From JACDER01 sp963842575 (GTDB taxonomy: Bacteria; Actinomycetota; Thermoleophilia; Gaiellales; Gaiellaceae): a stretch of 64,000 bases of DNA. The DNA is taken from NCBI GenBank assembly GCA_963842575.1, contig CAWJGS010000002.1, positions 62,001 through 126,000 on the forward strand, written 5' to 3'. The first letter of the stretch is position 1. The number at the start of each line of letters is the position of its first letter. The notes below the pieces were generated by a model. That model saw only the letters and a list, made by a program, of their open reading frames with translations. It was not told the DNA's origin and did no database searches. Shown piece by piece: positions 30,949 through 40,545 of the stretch. The translations under genes were made by a program, and so were the position numbers.

Positions 30949-31479
30949 ATGAGGAAGAAGTTCGCACTACTCGCGGTGGTCGCTGCGGCCTTGGCGGTGC
31001 CGAGCATCGCCGCCGCGGCACTTCCGCAAGGCAGTCTGGTCGGTCTGGGCTCCATCGGCGGCACCACTCCGTTCGATTTCAACGCGACAGTGCTAGACGG
31101 GGGAACAGATGCGACCTACATCGGCAAGGAAAACGACCGCTCGGGCAACTGCGACGGCGACAGCGGCAGCGTGCTGATCAACGGGGCCGCTATGTTCAAC
31201 ATCGTCTGCGCGCACTTCGTTGCCAGCTCCCGCTGCTGCAATATCGGAAGCCCGAAGATGCGCTTCGCGTGGGGATCCCCTGGCGCCTTCGACGTCGTTC
31301 GGATCACCGACAACGGTCTGAACCTGGCGGCTCCAACTGACACCTTTGCCGTCGGGTTTGTGAATACGCTCGCTGAGGCCATTGCATGGGTGAACACGGG
31401 AGCGGTCGGTTCCTTCCATGCCTCCGGGTGGAGCTTTCGGCCAGTGCTGGCTGATAGCGACTACGTCGTGCATGCGTGA
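30949..31479 (+). CDS. Secreted protein of unknown function
   Basis: A 176-residue protein with a clear signal peptide (MRKKFALLAVVAAALAVPSIAAA, cleavage after AAA). The mature part is Gly-rich, contains four cysteines including an adjacent CC pair (SRCCNIGS), and ends in DSDYVVHA. AGGAGGGG before ATG 30949 is a strong ribosome binding site. A TTGAGT then 17 bases then TAGGGT at about 30870-30897 could be a promoter. No domain is recognised. Confidence 0.65.
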   Translation: MRKKFALLAVVAAALAVPSIAAAALPQGSLVGLGSIGGTTPFDFNATVLDGGTDATYIGKENDRSGNCDGDSGSVLINGAAMFNIVCAHFVASSRCCNIGSPKMRFAWGSPGAFDVVRITDNGLNLAAPTDTFAVGFVNTLAEAIAWVNTGAVGSFHASGWSFRPVLADSDYVVHA

Positions 31480-31546
31480 GAGCGGGGACATGGAGTAAGG
31501 GGAGCGCGATGTTGGCGAGCTACTGAGCGTCGCCGCGACACTGGCA

Positions 31547-31618
31547 ATGCTCGTGGCGGTTTCGGTGTTGTCCGGGTGCAGTGGAGAGTCGACCTTCTCG
31601 GTCACACTCGCGTTCTAG
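31547..31618 (+). CDS. Possible lipoprotein-like micro-ORF or gene remnant
   Basis: A 23-codon frame (MLVAVSVLSGCSGESTFSVTLAF) resembles a lipoprotein signal with lipobox LSGC and almost no mature part. The same frame is open further upstream but lacks a start codon after a stop near 31500. There is no ribosome binding site. It may be the remains of a lipoprotein gene downstream of the secreted protein. Confidence 0.2.
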   Translation: MLVAVSVLSGCSGESTFSVTLAF

Positions 31619-32879
31619 ATGACGCCACGGCACGGACTACGCGGTCGACCTCGGCCGGCGTGTTGAGGATGCTCGGCCCAAGCCGCACGTACCGGTTGGC
31701 GTAGGGCGTCACCGACGCGACGATGCGGTGGCGTGCATACAGCCGCTCGACCAGATCGAACGGCTCCTGGCCGTCCACCTCGAAGCAGACGATGCCGGCG
31801 GAGAGCGCTGCGCTCTGCGGTGTTACGAGCCGCACGCGCTTGATCTCTGCGAGGCCGTTCTTGAGGCGCTGTGCAAGTTGATGTGTTCGCGTCGCGGTGC
31901 GACCGCGGCCGATTCGCCGTCGGAAGTCGAACGCCTCGGCGAGTGCCCAGCGGTGCTCGAACGTGTGAAAACCGCCGGGTGTCATCGCGGCTGAGCGCGG
32001 CAGGTCGGGCGCGCGTCCTTCCATCCACGGCCGGAAGGCTCGCCCGTCGAAGGTTGGAATCGTGGGCGTCACGGCGTCCCAGGCCTCGGCGCGTCCCCAG
32101 ATGATTCCCGTGCCGCGCGGCCCGAACAGCCATTTGTGGCAACCGGAGGCGAGGAAGTCGCAGCCGAGCTGGCGCGGCGTGGCGGCTTCGACTCCGAAAC
32201 CATGCACACCGTCGACACAAAGCACCACACGTGTCGGCAGCACGTCGGCGATCGCACGGATCGGGAGCTTGACTCCGGTGCTGGAGTGCACCCAGGTCAG
32301 CGCGACCACCCGCGTCTTCGGTGTCACGGCGCGCCGCACGGCGGAGACGAGCTCGTCGACGGACGTCGCGCGCGCATTCTGGTAGAGCCGAACCTTGCGC
32401 ACCTGCGCACCAGTGCGGAGCGCGCGAAGCCTGAGCGACTCGTGGGTCGAGTAGAAGTCGTGCGTGGTCGTAATGACTTCGTCGTCTTCCTCCAGCCGCA
32501 AACCGCCGTAGAGCAGACCCAGTCCCATCGTTGTGCTGTCGGTAAGGGCGATCTCGTCGGCATTCGCGTCCAGGTAGCGGGCGGCGGCGTTACGGACACG
32601 CTGGTCAGCGCGGTTTCTGTCTTCCTGACGGTCGAGGTACCGCTTCGCGTCGCGGTCGAGGGCGCGTGCGTGGCGTGCGATTGCGACTCTGACCTGGTGC
32701 GGATGCGGCGCGAGCAGAAACGTCGCGAAGTTCGTAAGGCGTGGATCGAGCGAGAACTGGGCTCGAACGCTCGACCAACTCCTGGGGTCGAATGGTGGCG
32801 CCGCTCCAAGCGCGGCCGGCGCGTATCCCGCCATGCCGAGCGCAGCAGAGCTCCGCAGAAAGGTTCTGCGAGTAACCAT
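31602..32879 (-). CDS. Tat-exported class V aminotransferase-like PLP enzyme
   Basis: A 425-residue protein from ATG 32879. It begins VTRRTFLRSSAALGMAGYAPAALGA, a twin-arginine signal with RRTFLR. The mature enzyme has class V features: ITLTDSTTMG-like cofactor loop (EIALTDSTTMGLGLLYGGL), VALTWVHSSTG, VDGVHGFG and the PLP lysine in SGCHKW. It resembles isopenicillin-N epimerase/cysteine desulfurase-fold proteins. A folded PLP enzyme exported by Tat is unusual for this fold. Substrate is unknown. A TTG at 32894 is an alternative start. Confidence 0.8.
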   Translation of the reverse strand: MVTRRTFLRSSAALGMAGYAPAALGAAPPFDPRSWSSVRAQFSLDPRLTNFATFLLAPHPHQVRVAIARHARALDRDAKRYLDRQEDRNRADQRVRNAAARYLDANADEIALTDSTTMGLGLLYGGLRLEEDDEVITTTHDFYSTHESLRLRALRTGAQVRKVRLYQNARATSVDELVSAVRRAVTPKTRVVALTWVHSSTGVKLPIRAIADVLPTRVVLCVDGVHGFGVEAATPRQLGCDFLASGCHKWLFGPRGTGIIWGRAEAWDAVTPTIPTFDGRAFRPWMEGRAPDLPRSAAMTPGGFHTFEHRWALAEAFDFRRRIGRGRTATRTHQLAQRLKNGLAEIKRVRLVTPQSAALSAGIVCFEVDGQEPFDLVERLYARHRIVASVTPYANRYVRLGPSILNTPAEVDRVVRAVASSRTRV

Positions 32880-32945
32880 CCCGGAAGAGGTCAACCTACA
32901 CTGCGACGACCGCGGTCCCGCGGCTCAACCCGGAGACACCGGAAC

Positions 32946-34637
32946 CTAGAGGGCGAGCCCGTGCCCGAGGCGGAACAGCGGGTCGGGCGAGTCGCCCGGC
33001 ACATCCGGGAGCTGCGCCCGCACGGCGTCCATCGACGACGGCAGCTCGAACGGCAGCCTGCCCTCAGGTCTCGTCCGCCCAAAGAGAACGTCGAGCACCG
33101 CCTCGTCGGACGCACCGAAGACCGCCACGACCGCTGCGCACGCCTCGACGAGCTCCGGAATCACGGCCGGCCGCTCGAGGTGGAGGACGAGCACCATCGG
33201 GACCGTACGCGCGAGCTCGAGCAGCGTGGATAGCTCGGGCTCCTTGAAGTCGAGGTCACCCGCGTGGAAGAGCGACTCGATCATGCCGTTCGTGCGCGAC
33301 TCGAACGGCGTGTTCCGCCGCACGATCGCGACGTCCGCCTCGCCGGGGCTCTCCGCGGCGCCCTCGTAGGCGAGGCCGTCGGCGTACACGCGCACGCCCT
33401 CCCTCAGCGGCAGCACGCCGTCGTTCGAGATCACGACCGCCGAGCACCGCTGCGCGCGCTCGCCCTTGGCCCGAAACGGGGGCGAGCCGCACGTGCGCTC
33501 GGCTTCGTCGGGATCAACATAGGGATCGTCGAAGAGCCCGAGGCGGAACTTGTCCCGCAGGAGGCGGCGCGCCGACTTGTCGACTCGCTCCTCGGCGATG
33601 CGCCCCGCGTGCACGAGCTCGACGAGCACCTCCGGCAGCTCCTCGCCGCCGAGCTGGTCGCAGCCGGCCTCGACGATCTTGACGAGACGCTCCTCGACGC
33701 CTAGCTCCTCGACCCCCCAGCACTTCGCCGCGAACACCGACCCGTCTGGGAGCTGTGCGTCGGTGACGAGCCCCCAGTCGGTGCAGACGACGCCGTCGAA
33801 GCCGTAGCGCTCGCGCAGGAGGCCGGTCACGACATCGCGGTTGAAGCCAAAGCCGACCTCCTCGAGCGGTGTGCCGACGGGCCGTCCGTAGTACGGCATG
33901 ATCTGCGCCGTTCCGGCCTCGAAAGCGGCTTCGAAGACACGCATGTGGTACTCGAACATGCCGCCCGGGTACACCTGATCCTTGCCGTACGCGAAGTGCG
34001 GATCCTCGCCGTCGAGCTGCGGGCCGCCACCCGGGAAGTGCTTCGTCATGCAGGCAACCGACTGCGGCCCGAGCTCCTCGCCTTGGAAACCGCGGATGTA
34101 CGCCGCGACCAGACGTGCAGCGAGCTCGCCGTCTTCGCCGAAGGTGTGCATGATCCGCGCCCACCGTGGTTCCGTCGCCAGGTCCGCCATCGGGTGGAGT
34201 GCGACGTGGATACCGACCGCCCGGTACTCGCGTCGCGCGATGTCGCCGAACTCACGGACGGCATCCACGTCACCGAGCGCGCCGAAGCCGATCGGCTCGG
34301 GCCATTGCGAGAAACCCCTGGCCGACCACGAGGTCGCGAAGTTCTCGGCAAAGCTGTGCCGCGGGTCGGAAGAGATCGTCACGGGGATCCCGAGACGCGT
34401 CGTCTTCGCGAGATCCTGCAGCCCGTTGTGCCATTCCGCGTGCTGCCGCGGCCCGGGTGCGGAGTAGATGTTGAAGTGGTTGAGGTGCCGGCCGGCGATG
34501 CGCTCCTCGGTGTCGTCGAGAAGCGTCCCGTCCGGGTTCATGAAGATCGGCGCGTGGAACATCAGCCCGACCTTTTCCTCGAGCGTCATGCGCGCGAGCA
34601 GCTCGTCGACGCGCTCCTCGATGGCGGCGGTGCTCAT
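32946..34637 (-). CDS. Glycoside hydrolase family 3 (beta-glucosidase-like)
   Basis: A 563-residue GH3 enzyme from ATG 34637 (IEERVDELLARMTLEEKVGLMFHAP). It has KHFPGGGPQLDGEDPHFAYGK in the barrel, the nucleophile aspartate in GVVCTDWG, and a C-terminal alpha/beta domain with ISNDGVLPL and VLVLHLERPAVIPEL. No signal peptide is visible, so action on imported oligosaccharides is likely. Members cleave beta-glucosides, xylosides or N-acetylglucosaminides. It is shorter than three-domain GH3 enzymes because the fibronectin-like domain is absent. Confidence 0.88.
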   Translation of the reverse strand: MSTAAIEERVDELLARMTLEEKVGLMFHAPIFMNPDGTLLDDTEERIAGRHLNHFNIYSAPGPRQHAEWHNGLQDLAKTTRLGIPVTISSDPRHSFAENFATSWSARGFSQWPEPIGFGALGDVDAVREFGDIARREYRAVGIHVALHPMADLATEPRWARIMHTFGEDGELAARLVAAYIRGFQGEELGPQSVACMTKHFPGGGPQLDGEDPHFAYGKDQVYPGGMFEYHMRVFEAAFEAGTAQIMPYYGRPVGTPLEEVGFGFNRDVVTGLLRERYGFDGVVCTDWGLVTDAQLPDGSVFAAKCWGVEELGVEERLVKIVEAGCDQLGGEELPEVLVELVHAGRIAEERVDKSARRLLRDKFRLGLFDDPYVDPDEAERTCGSPPFRAKGERAQRCSAVVISNDGVLPLREGVRVYADGLAYEGAAESPGEADVAIVRRNTPFESRTNGMIESLFHAGDLDFKEPELSTLLELARTVPMVLVLHLERPAVIPELVEACAAVVAVFGASDEAVLDVLFGRTRPEGRLPFELPSSMDAVRAQLPDVPGDSPDPLFRLGHGLAL

Positions 34638-34809
34638 CGGCACCGATCCTCTCACGCAGCTGCGCCTCGAGCAGCACTAGCGCCGCAGCAGGCGTGGAGT
34701 GAGGAAGAACACTGGCCAGTCGCGCGTCTTTGGACCATGACAGAAACCGTCGCTCCGAGAAGGAGATCCGACTGCGGCATCCGATTGTCGAAGGACTGAC
34801 GAGAGAATC

Positions 34810-35313
34810 ATGAGCGCTCGCACCCGAGTTGCCATCACCGTCACGGCCCTTGCCGCCGGAAGCGCTTTCTTTGTCGCCACACCGGGTGCGATCGCAACAG
34901 ATCTACGCACCTCGTCCGCCAGCGAGCAGGTTGGGAAGTTCATGGCCACGATCGCCCGCGAGAAGCTCGCCCGCCAGTTCGACGTCGCCTGGGAGACCCT
35001 CTACCCGCCCCACCAGCTGGTAGCGACGCGCGAGGCATATGTGGCATGCGAGAGCCTAATCCCGTGGTCGGGAAAGGTGGCGGCTGTCCACATCGTCCGC
35101 GTGTTCCCGGAGCGGATCTGGATCGCGGGCGCGCCGCGGAAGCTGCCGACCGAGGCCGTCAGCATGCGGATCACCGTGGTCGCCACTACCCTGCCGATCC
35201 CAGTCGTGATCGCGCAGACGTACCACGCGATTCGAGTCCGCGACCACTGGAGCTGGATCCTCAGCCCGGAGCAATACGCGGACTACAGCGCCCGTACCTG
35301 CCCCTACGCCTGA
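34810..35313 (+). CDS. Secreted protein of unknown function
   Basis: A 167-residue protein with an N-terminal signal (MSARTRVAITVTALAAGSAFFVATPGAIA). The mature part has two cysteines (VACESLIPW and RTCPYA) that may form a disulfide, and blocks such as FDVAWETLYPPHQLVATREAYVACE and DHWSWILSPEQYADY. The fold looks like an NTF2-type extracytoplasmic protein, but no family is firmly recognised. Confidence 0.6.
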   Translation: MSARTRVAITVTALAAGSAFFVATPGAIATDLRTSSASEQVGKFMATIAREKLARQFDVAWETLYPPHQLVATREAYVACESLIPWSGKVAAVHIVRVFPERIWIAGAPRKLPTEAVSMRITVVATTLPIPVVIAQTYHAIRVRDHWSWILSPEQYADYSARTCPYA

Positions 35314-35369
35314 TTCAGCCGACTGAGGGCCCACTAGCCCTTGACGGCGGGCCCCGGGGCACGGACAAG

Positions 35370-35628
35370 GTTGGTTTCGGCTTCCAGACCGCCTTCGACA
35401 TCACTACCGCGAGACTACTGGCCGGAGTGGATCAACTTGGGTCAAATGGGTCCGGCAACCTAGGCTGGAATTTCGTGACATTGACGAGCGGCGGCTTCAC
35501 CATCACCCCGTAGGGCGTTCGGCGGCGCTCGCTACGGGTGCGGGTCTGTGATCTTCCGCGTCGGAGGCGGCAAGTTCGACTCGCTGAAGTACGGCGAGTC
35601 TTGCGACCCGCGGATCATCGCCCGCTGA
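35370..35628 (+). pseudogene. Probable gene remnant in two frames
   Basis: One frame reads KVGFGFQTAFDITTARLLAG and ends at a stop near 35513 after SGGFTITP. A second frame continues AFGGARYGCGSVIFRVGGGK and KYGESCDPRIIAR to a stop at 35626-35628. Both have protein-like composition with no start codon or ribosome binding site. It may be the 3-prime part of a secreted-protein gene that was truncated and frameshifted. The rest of 35314-35798 shows nothing else except the hairpin at 35750. Confidence 0.3.
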
Positions 35629-35749
35629 TTACTCATCCGCTGAGCGTCGTCCTCGGACCTCGGATCGGTCGCGGGGTTCAGCCAGCTGAGCAGCTTCGTG
35701 AAGATGTTCATAGGTCGAGTCTACGCCGTCGAAGTAACCCCACGTGGAA

Positions 35750-35771
35750 AGGGCCCCCTGCCGGGAGCCCT
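35750..35771. terminator. Hairpin downstream of collagen-like gene
   Basis: AGGGC-C-CCC pairs with GGG-A-GCCCT around a TGCC loop (eight pairs, one mismatch). It lies 28 bases beyond the stop of the minus-strand collagen-like gene and probably terminates it. Confidence 0.55.
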
Positions 35772-35798
35772 CTCCCCTCTCCTCGGAGTTACTCCTCC

Positions 35799-36317
35799 TC
35801 AGGCGAACTGCACGTAGAAAGCGTTGTCCACGCGCTTCCCGCCCGGCGCAAAGGTCGAGACGACGAAGCTGCAATTCGCGGTCGGCGGGTTGACGGTTGC
35901 GCCGATCGCGCCCCCGCTCGCCGGGCTGGCCACCGCCGTCTTGATCGAGATCGACAGACCCCGGAAGCAGTACTGGCCCGCACCCGTGCGAACAACGTTG
36001 ACCTGCTTGATGTTGCGCGAGAAGTCGGCCATGACGGTGCCGCTCCTCGTCACCCGCGCGTAGGCCACCGTGCTGGGCTGTGCCGGCCCAGGCACCCCAG
36101 CGGGGCCAGCGGGCCCTTGCGGCCCCGTCGGGCCGGCCGGACCGACGAGCCCGCGTGCTCCACGCTGCCCGTGCAGCGCCTTCTGCGCGGTTCGGCTGAT
36201 ATCGATGAGCCCGATCGAGTGGTTGCGGATCTGCTTCCCGCCGATGAGGCTGGCGGCGGTTGCCCCGCCCACGCTGAAAGCCAAGACGATCGCTGCGGCG
36301 GCGATGGCGCTCTTCAT
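35799..36317 (-). CDS. Secreted collagen-like (Gly-X-Y repeat) protein, second copy
   Basis: A 172-residue protein. An N-terminal hydrophobic anchor or signal (MKSAIAAAAIVLAFSVGGATAA) is followed by a short segment SLIGGKQIRNHSIGLIDIS, then about nine Gly-X-Y triplets (GQRGARGLVGPAGPTGPQ onward, ending GVPGPA) and a C-terminal domain with two cysteines (QYCFRG, TANCSF). The layout parallels the gene at 3964-4575. The segment before the triplets resembles the NHSI motif frequent in actinobacterial collagen-like proteins. Probably a trimeric surface protein. Confidence 0.78.
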   Translation of the reverse strand: MKSAIAAAAIVLAFSVGGATAASLIGGKQIRNHSIGLIDISRTAQKALHGQRGARGLVGPAGPTGPQGPAGPAGVPGPAQPSTVAYARVTRSGTVMADFSRNIKQVNVVRTGAGQYCFRGLSISIKTAVASPASGGAIGATVNPPTANCSFVVSTFAPGGKRVDNAFYVQFA

Positions 36318-36420
36318 TTCGAGACCCCTTTCCCGACGTAAATCGAACGATCCGATTGTCCCCGCCGGGGACGCGATTCAGACGCGAATCACAGAAGCTT
36401 TACGAACCCCGTTCAGATCG

Positions 36421-36870
36421 CTAATGCGATTCGCGGCCGACCAGGAGCTCGCGAGCCGTCTCGCGCACGTCTGGGTCCTGGTGCCGCCAGAGCTGCTCGA
36501 CCATGGTGCGCATCACCTCGCGGATCCCGACTACGCCGAGGAGATGCTCGCCGTGCAGCACGGGCAGGTGGCGGATCTTCTTCTCCCCCATGAGCCGCGC
36601 CGCATCGAGCACGTCGACGTCGGGCGGGACGGTCACGAGCGAGCGGGTCATGACGTCTCGTACGAGGAGCGCGTCGAAGTCCGCGCTGTCGCCGGCGAGC
36701 CGAAGGACGTCCCGCTCGGTGAAGATCCCGACCAGCTTCTCGTCTTCGCACACGGCGACGGAGCCGATGTTCTCCTCGAGCATGCGGGCGATCGCGACCC
36801 GGACCGTCTCTCCCGGCCCGACGCTGACGACCCGTGGGCTCAGGAGGTCGGCGATCGGCACGGCCCGCAT
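36421..36870 (-). CDS. CBS-domain pair protein
   Basis: A 149-residue protein of two CBS domains, about residues 8-58 (VRVAIARMLEENIGSVAVCEDEKLVGIFTERDVLRL) and 72-125 (DVMTRSLVTVPPDVDVLDAARLMGEKKIRHLPV). The pair forms a Bateman module that binds adenosyl ligands such as AMP or ATP. No catalytic domain is attached, so it is a stand-alone regulator whose partner is unknown. It lies between the collagen-like gene and the SRP RNA. Confidence 0.85.
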   Translation of the reverse strand: MRAVPIADLLSPRVVSVGPGETVRVAIARMLEENIGSVAVCEDEKLVGIFTERDVLRLAGDSADFDALLVRDVMTRSLVTVPPDVDVLDAARLMGEKKIRHLPVLHGEHLLGVVGIREVMRTMVEQLWRHQDPDVRETARELLVGRESH

Positions 36871-37003
36871 CGTAACAATCGCTACCTCCGCGGCGTTGTT
36901 ACCCTTTCCGAGCCCGGTCGCGCTAGGCGGGGAGCTAGCGGTTCCCTGAACCCGTAATCCGCTCTAGCGGGGCCGAACACCGTCCGAGGGGCGGAGTTTT
37001 CGG

Positions 37004-37134
37004 GGCTTGGGCTCGCGCACGCAGCGTTGACGGCCAGGTTCCGCGCACTGGGAGCATCTGAACCGCGTCAGGTCCGGAAGGAAGCAGCGCTAAGGATTGC
37101 CTCGCAGGTGCCGCGGTCAAGCCTGACCCGAGCC
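37004..37134 (+). ncRNA. ffs: Signal recognition particle RNA (bacterial small type)
   Basis: The stretch GTCAGGTCCGGAAGGAAGCA at 37067-37086 is the nearly invariant apical domain that binds Ffh. Flanking arms pair: GGCTTGGG at 37004-37011 with CCCGAGCC at 37127-37134, and TTGAC near 37027 with GTCAA near 37116. The hairpin is about 130 bases, slightly longer than E. coli 4.5S RNA. It targets membrane and secreted proteins during translation. In many Gram-positive bacteria ffs lies directly before dnaX; here two protein genes intervene. Confidence 0.92.
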
Positions 37135-37239
37135 AGCGACGCGAGTTCCTCCCGGGGACACGTTTCGACGACGGGACGCGCGACCGGGCATTAGGGAATC
37201 TTGAACTCTTTGAGCGCGCAAGCAGCGTAGGATCGTGCC

Positions 37240-38577
37240 ATCGGCCGGCGCGTCCTGATCTCAGCGGTTGCCTGCTGCGTCGCACTCCTCGCGGCCGGCA
37301 CAGCGGGGGCGGAGATCGTCGCGCGGAATGCCGCCGACGGGCTGCTTGCGCTGAATGCGAAGGGGACGCCGTCGGTGGCGTACGTGCGCGGAACACGAGT
37401 TGTCGTGTCGACCCGAGCCGGACAGGCGAAGTGGCGCGCCGTCAACGCCGCGACGACGACTTCCGGCGCCACGGTCAAGGCCTTCCGCATCGGCGCCGCC
37501 GGTCCGGTCGCGCTGGTGCAGAGCGCCGACGATCGGACGCTCGCTCTCGTCCGCAAGCGCGGCTCCACCTGGCAGACCGTCCGCCTGGCGACCGTCCCGC
37601 AAACGATGGCGCTCGGCTGGCCGGGACTGGCGCTGGACGCGAAAGGTCTGCCGATCGTCGCCTACTCGCGCTGGAACAGCTTGAACCTGAATACCCAGCT
37701 CCAGCTCGTCCGGCTGGACGCGAAGGGCCGGCCGAGCACGCAGAACGTGACCCGCGGCGGCTTTCCGCAGAGCAGCGTCCCTCCGCCGGCCGCGCCGGTG
37801 CTGGTAGGCGGGAGGGCGCACGTCGTCGAGTCGTACGGCTTCCATACCGTGACGGGTGCCTTCGAGTGGTATCCGGACGGCAAGACGTGGACGGGACGCG
37901 GCCTTGACGTCTCCCGCGGCGAGTTTCCGATCGGGCCAGTCCTGGCGAGCCTGCTCCACGGGAGGCTCTACGCCGCCTGGAGCATGTCGATGGCCGCCTT
38001 CGACGCAGCACCGGTCACGCTGGCGGAGCGGGCGACGAATGCCAGCTCGGAGTTCGTGCTCGACCGCGCGCTCACGACCGCGCTTGCTCTTCCCTCGGGC
38101 GGAGCCGAGGTCGCCGCGAACCAGTGGGTGACCTCCGACGAGCTGGGGCTCGGCGGCGACGGCGTCGTCTGGGCCGGCACTGTGGTCAGCGGCGGCGAGC
38201 AGGTCGGCCTCGACGGATGGATTGGCGGCCTGGCCGTCGCACCGAAGTCGGGACGCGACATCCTCCTCGAGCGAGGCGGGAACCTCGAGTGGTACCGCTC
38301 GCCTGCGAAGCTCAGGACGCGCGTATCGGTGCGTACGTTTCCAGGCGCCGACGGGGTGACGATCGAGGGGAGCGTCGACGGCTCGAGCGGCGGGCGCGTC
38401 ACGATCTTCCGAGAGCGGGCCAACGGGTCAAGGCAGGCGGCCGGGACCGCGCAGCTCTCGGGCGGCTCCTTCTCGTTCACCGACAAGACCGGCACACGGC
38501 CGCTCCTTTACCGAGCGGTCTACACGGCTCCTGGTACCGGGATTCCGTTCGCGGCGCTCAGCGCACCGATCCTCTAG
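37240..38577 (+). CDS. Secreted protein of unknown function, beta-propeller-like
   Basis: The frame is open from just after a stop at 37229 and encodes a signal-like N-terminus GRRVLISAVACCVALLAAG then about 420 residues rich in beta-strand patterns (PVALVQSADDRTLALVRKRG, LGWPGLALDAKGLPIVAY). No ATG, GTG or TTG occurs before the signal segment, so the start given is an ATC and may mark another indel. The C-terminal 90 residues (VSVRTFPGADGVTIEGSVDG) look like an Ig-like domain. No enzyme motif is seen. Confidence 0.6.
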   Translation: MGRRVLISAVACCVALLAAGTAGAEIVARNAADGLLALNAKGTPSVAYVRGTRVVVSTRAGQAKWRAVNAATTTSGATVKAFRIGAAGPVALVQSADDRTLALVRKRGSTWQTVRLATVPQTMALGWPGLALDAKGLPIVAYSRWNSLNLNTQLQLVRLDAKGRPSTQNVTRGGFPQSSVPPPAAPVLVGGRAHVVESYGFHTVTGAFEWYPDGKTWTGRGLDVSRGEFPIGPVLASLLHGRLYAAWSMSMAAFDAAPVTLAERATNASSEFVLDRALTTALALPSGGAEVAANQWVTSDELGLGGDGVVWAGTVVSGGEQVGLDGWIGGLAVAPKSGRDILLERGGNLEWYRSPAKLRTRVSVRTFPGADGVTIEGSVDGSSGGRVTIFRERANGSRQAAGTAQLSGGSFSFTDKTGTRPLLYRAVYTAPGTGIPFAALSAPIL

Positions 38578-38608
38578 CGGGACTTACTTCCAGCCGAGGC
38601 GCAAAGAG

Positions 38609-40521
38609 TCAGCCGAGATGCCGCGCGAACCAGTCGCGCATCCGTTCCCACAGGTCGAGCTGATGCTCGCGCTCGAGGTAGCCGTGCCCCTCGCGCGGAT
38701 ACAGGACGAGCTCGGTCTCGCACCCTGCCTCGATCAACGCCTGGTACATCTCCTGCGCCTGGCTGACGGGCACGCATAGATCCTCCTCGCCGTGCACCAT
38801 CAGCGTCGGCGTCTTGCAGTTCTTCGCCTGCACGACCGGCGAGCGCGCGTCGTACTCGCCGCCGACCTCGAACGGGTCGGCGTCGAGGAAGAGCGCGTCG
38901 AAGCGGCCGATGTTCGTGGTGTGGTGGAAGCTGCGCCAGTCGGTCACCGCGGCGAGCGGAATCGAGGCGCGGAAACGGTCGGTCTGCGTCACCGCCCACG
39001 CTGACATGAACCCGCCGTAGCTCCCGCCGTAGACGCCGACGCGTTCGGTGTCGACGACGCCCTCCTCCACGAGCGCGTCCACCCCGGCGAGGATGTCCTG
39101 GAGGTCGCCCCCGCCCATGTCCCCGAGGTTCGCGCGGGCGAACTCCTGGCCGCGGCCGGCGCTCCCGCGCGGGTTCGGGAGTAGAACCGCGTAGCCCTCC
39201 TGCGCGAGCAGCGGCCCGGGCGAGCCGGCGGGAAGGAAGTTCCAACTCCAGGCGCCCGTCGGCCCACCGTGGACGCAGACGATGAGCGGATACGGCGCCT
39301 CGCCCTCGTGCGGGACGAGCAGCAGGCCTTCGATCTCGAGGCCGTCGGCCGCCTCCCAGGTTCGCGCCTCCCACGTCCCGGCTGCGTTCGGGTCGGGAAT
39401 AGCCCCGTTCAGCTCGGAGAGAGCTCGCCAGTCCCCGTCGTCGAACTCGACCACTTCGGGCGCGCGGTCGGGGGACTCGAAGATGCTGAGGAGGCGGTCG
39501 CCGCCCGCCGCGACGTACGGCTGAAAGCGGGCGCCGACGACGGCGTCGCCTGCCCAGAGCTCTTCCACCTCGCCCGCGGACGAGAGGGTGCCGCACGCGC
39601 TCCCCATTCCACGCAGCCCGGCGAACCAGAGGCGATCGTCGTCGCGCCGGGCGAGAAACGAGACGTCGGTGTTCTCCACCGGCAATGTCTCTGACGTCGC
39701 GACGGCCGAGATCGACCACCTTGACGTCGCCGGCGAGAACGCCGCGATCGGAGCAGAAGCCCTCGACGAACCAGACGCTGTCGCCGGCGAGGACCGGGCA
39801 CTGGATCTGCCACTCGGGCTCGTAGACACGCTCGGCGGTGCGCGCGTCGAGGTCGAGCAGCGCGACGTAGGCGCCGTACCAGGCGCTCTCGGTCGGCTCG
39901 TCCGCGCAGATCGCGACGGCCCGCTCGCCGTCCCAGTCGACCTCGAAGACGTGGACGCCCTCCGGCCCCACCTCCTCGGTCGCGCCGGTCTCGGCGTCGA
40001 TCGCGTACAGGCGGCGCCACGCCTCGAACGGCCGCTTGACCTTCGGATCGTCTTCCTCGGCGCCCTGCTCCTGGATCTTCGTCGCCGCCTGGATGCCGGC
40101 CCGGTCGGCGCCGAGGTCGGCAGCGAGGACGAGCAGTCGCCGGCCGTCGGGCGCCCAGCTCAGACGCTCGACCGACCCGTCGATGTCCCCGACGGGACGT
40201 GCTTCGCCGGGGCCCGGGCCCGAGGAGGTACACCGTCATGCGACCGGCATGGTCGCGGTCGGAGGCGAAGGCGAGCGTGCCGTCCGCCGACCACGCGGGA
40301 AGCGAGTCGGTGCCGCTCCCGCCGGTCGCCTGCCTGCAGGTCCCGTCGGATTCGACCGTCCAGATGTGGCTCTCCGGCCGCTTGCCCTTCTCGGCGTACG
40401 CCGTGCTCACCGAGAACGCCACGCGCTCCCCGTCCGGCGAGACCGCCACCGCTCCGGGCCGCCGTAGCTCCAGGAACTGCGTCGCCTCGAGCCGGGTGCG
40501 TGCTTTCTCTTCGACTGCCAT
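38609..40521 (-). CDS. S9-family peptidase (acylaminoacyl-peptidase type), frame disrupted twice
   Basis: An N-terminal beta-propeller begins at 40521 (QFLELRRPGAVAVSPDGERVAFSVS). The frame changes near 40215 (G-rich run) and near 39690, and the C-terminal hydrolase then runs intact to 38609. The catalytic serine is in GVYGGSYGGFMSAW, aspartate in HGEEDLCVPV and histidine in YPREGHGYLE. The corrected length is about 637 residues, close to the intact relative at 56895-58829. It should cleave acylated or short peptides in the cytoplasm. It is divergent from dnaX, 24 bases apart. Confidence 0.85.
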
Positions 40522-40545
40522 CTACCGCAGCTTATTATCGGGAGG

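Noticed and set aside
34740..34802. A 20-codon frame (MTETVAPRRR...) before the secreted protein gene at 34810
   Set aside because: Too short, no ribosome binding site, no conserved features; best read as leader DNA.
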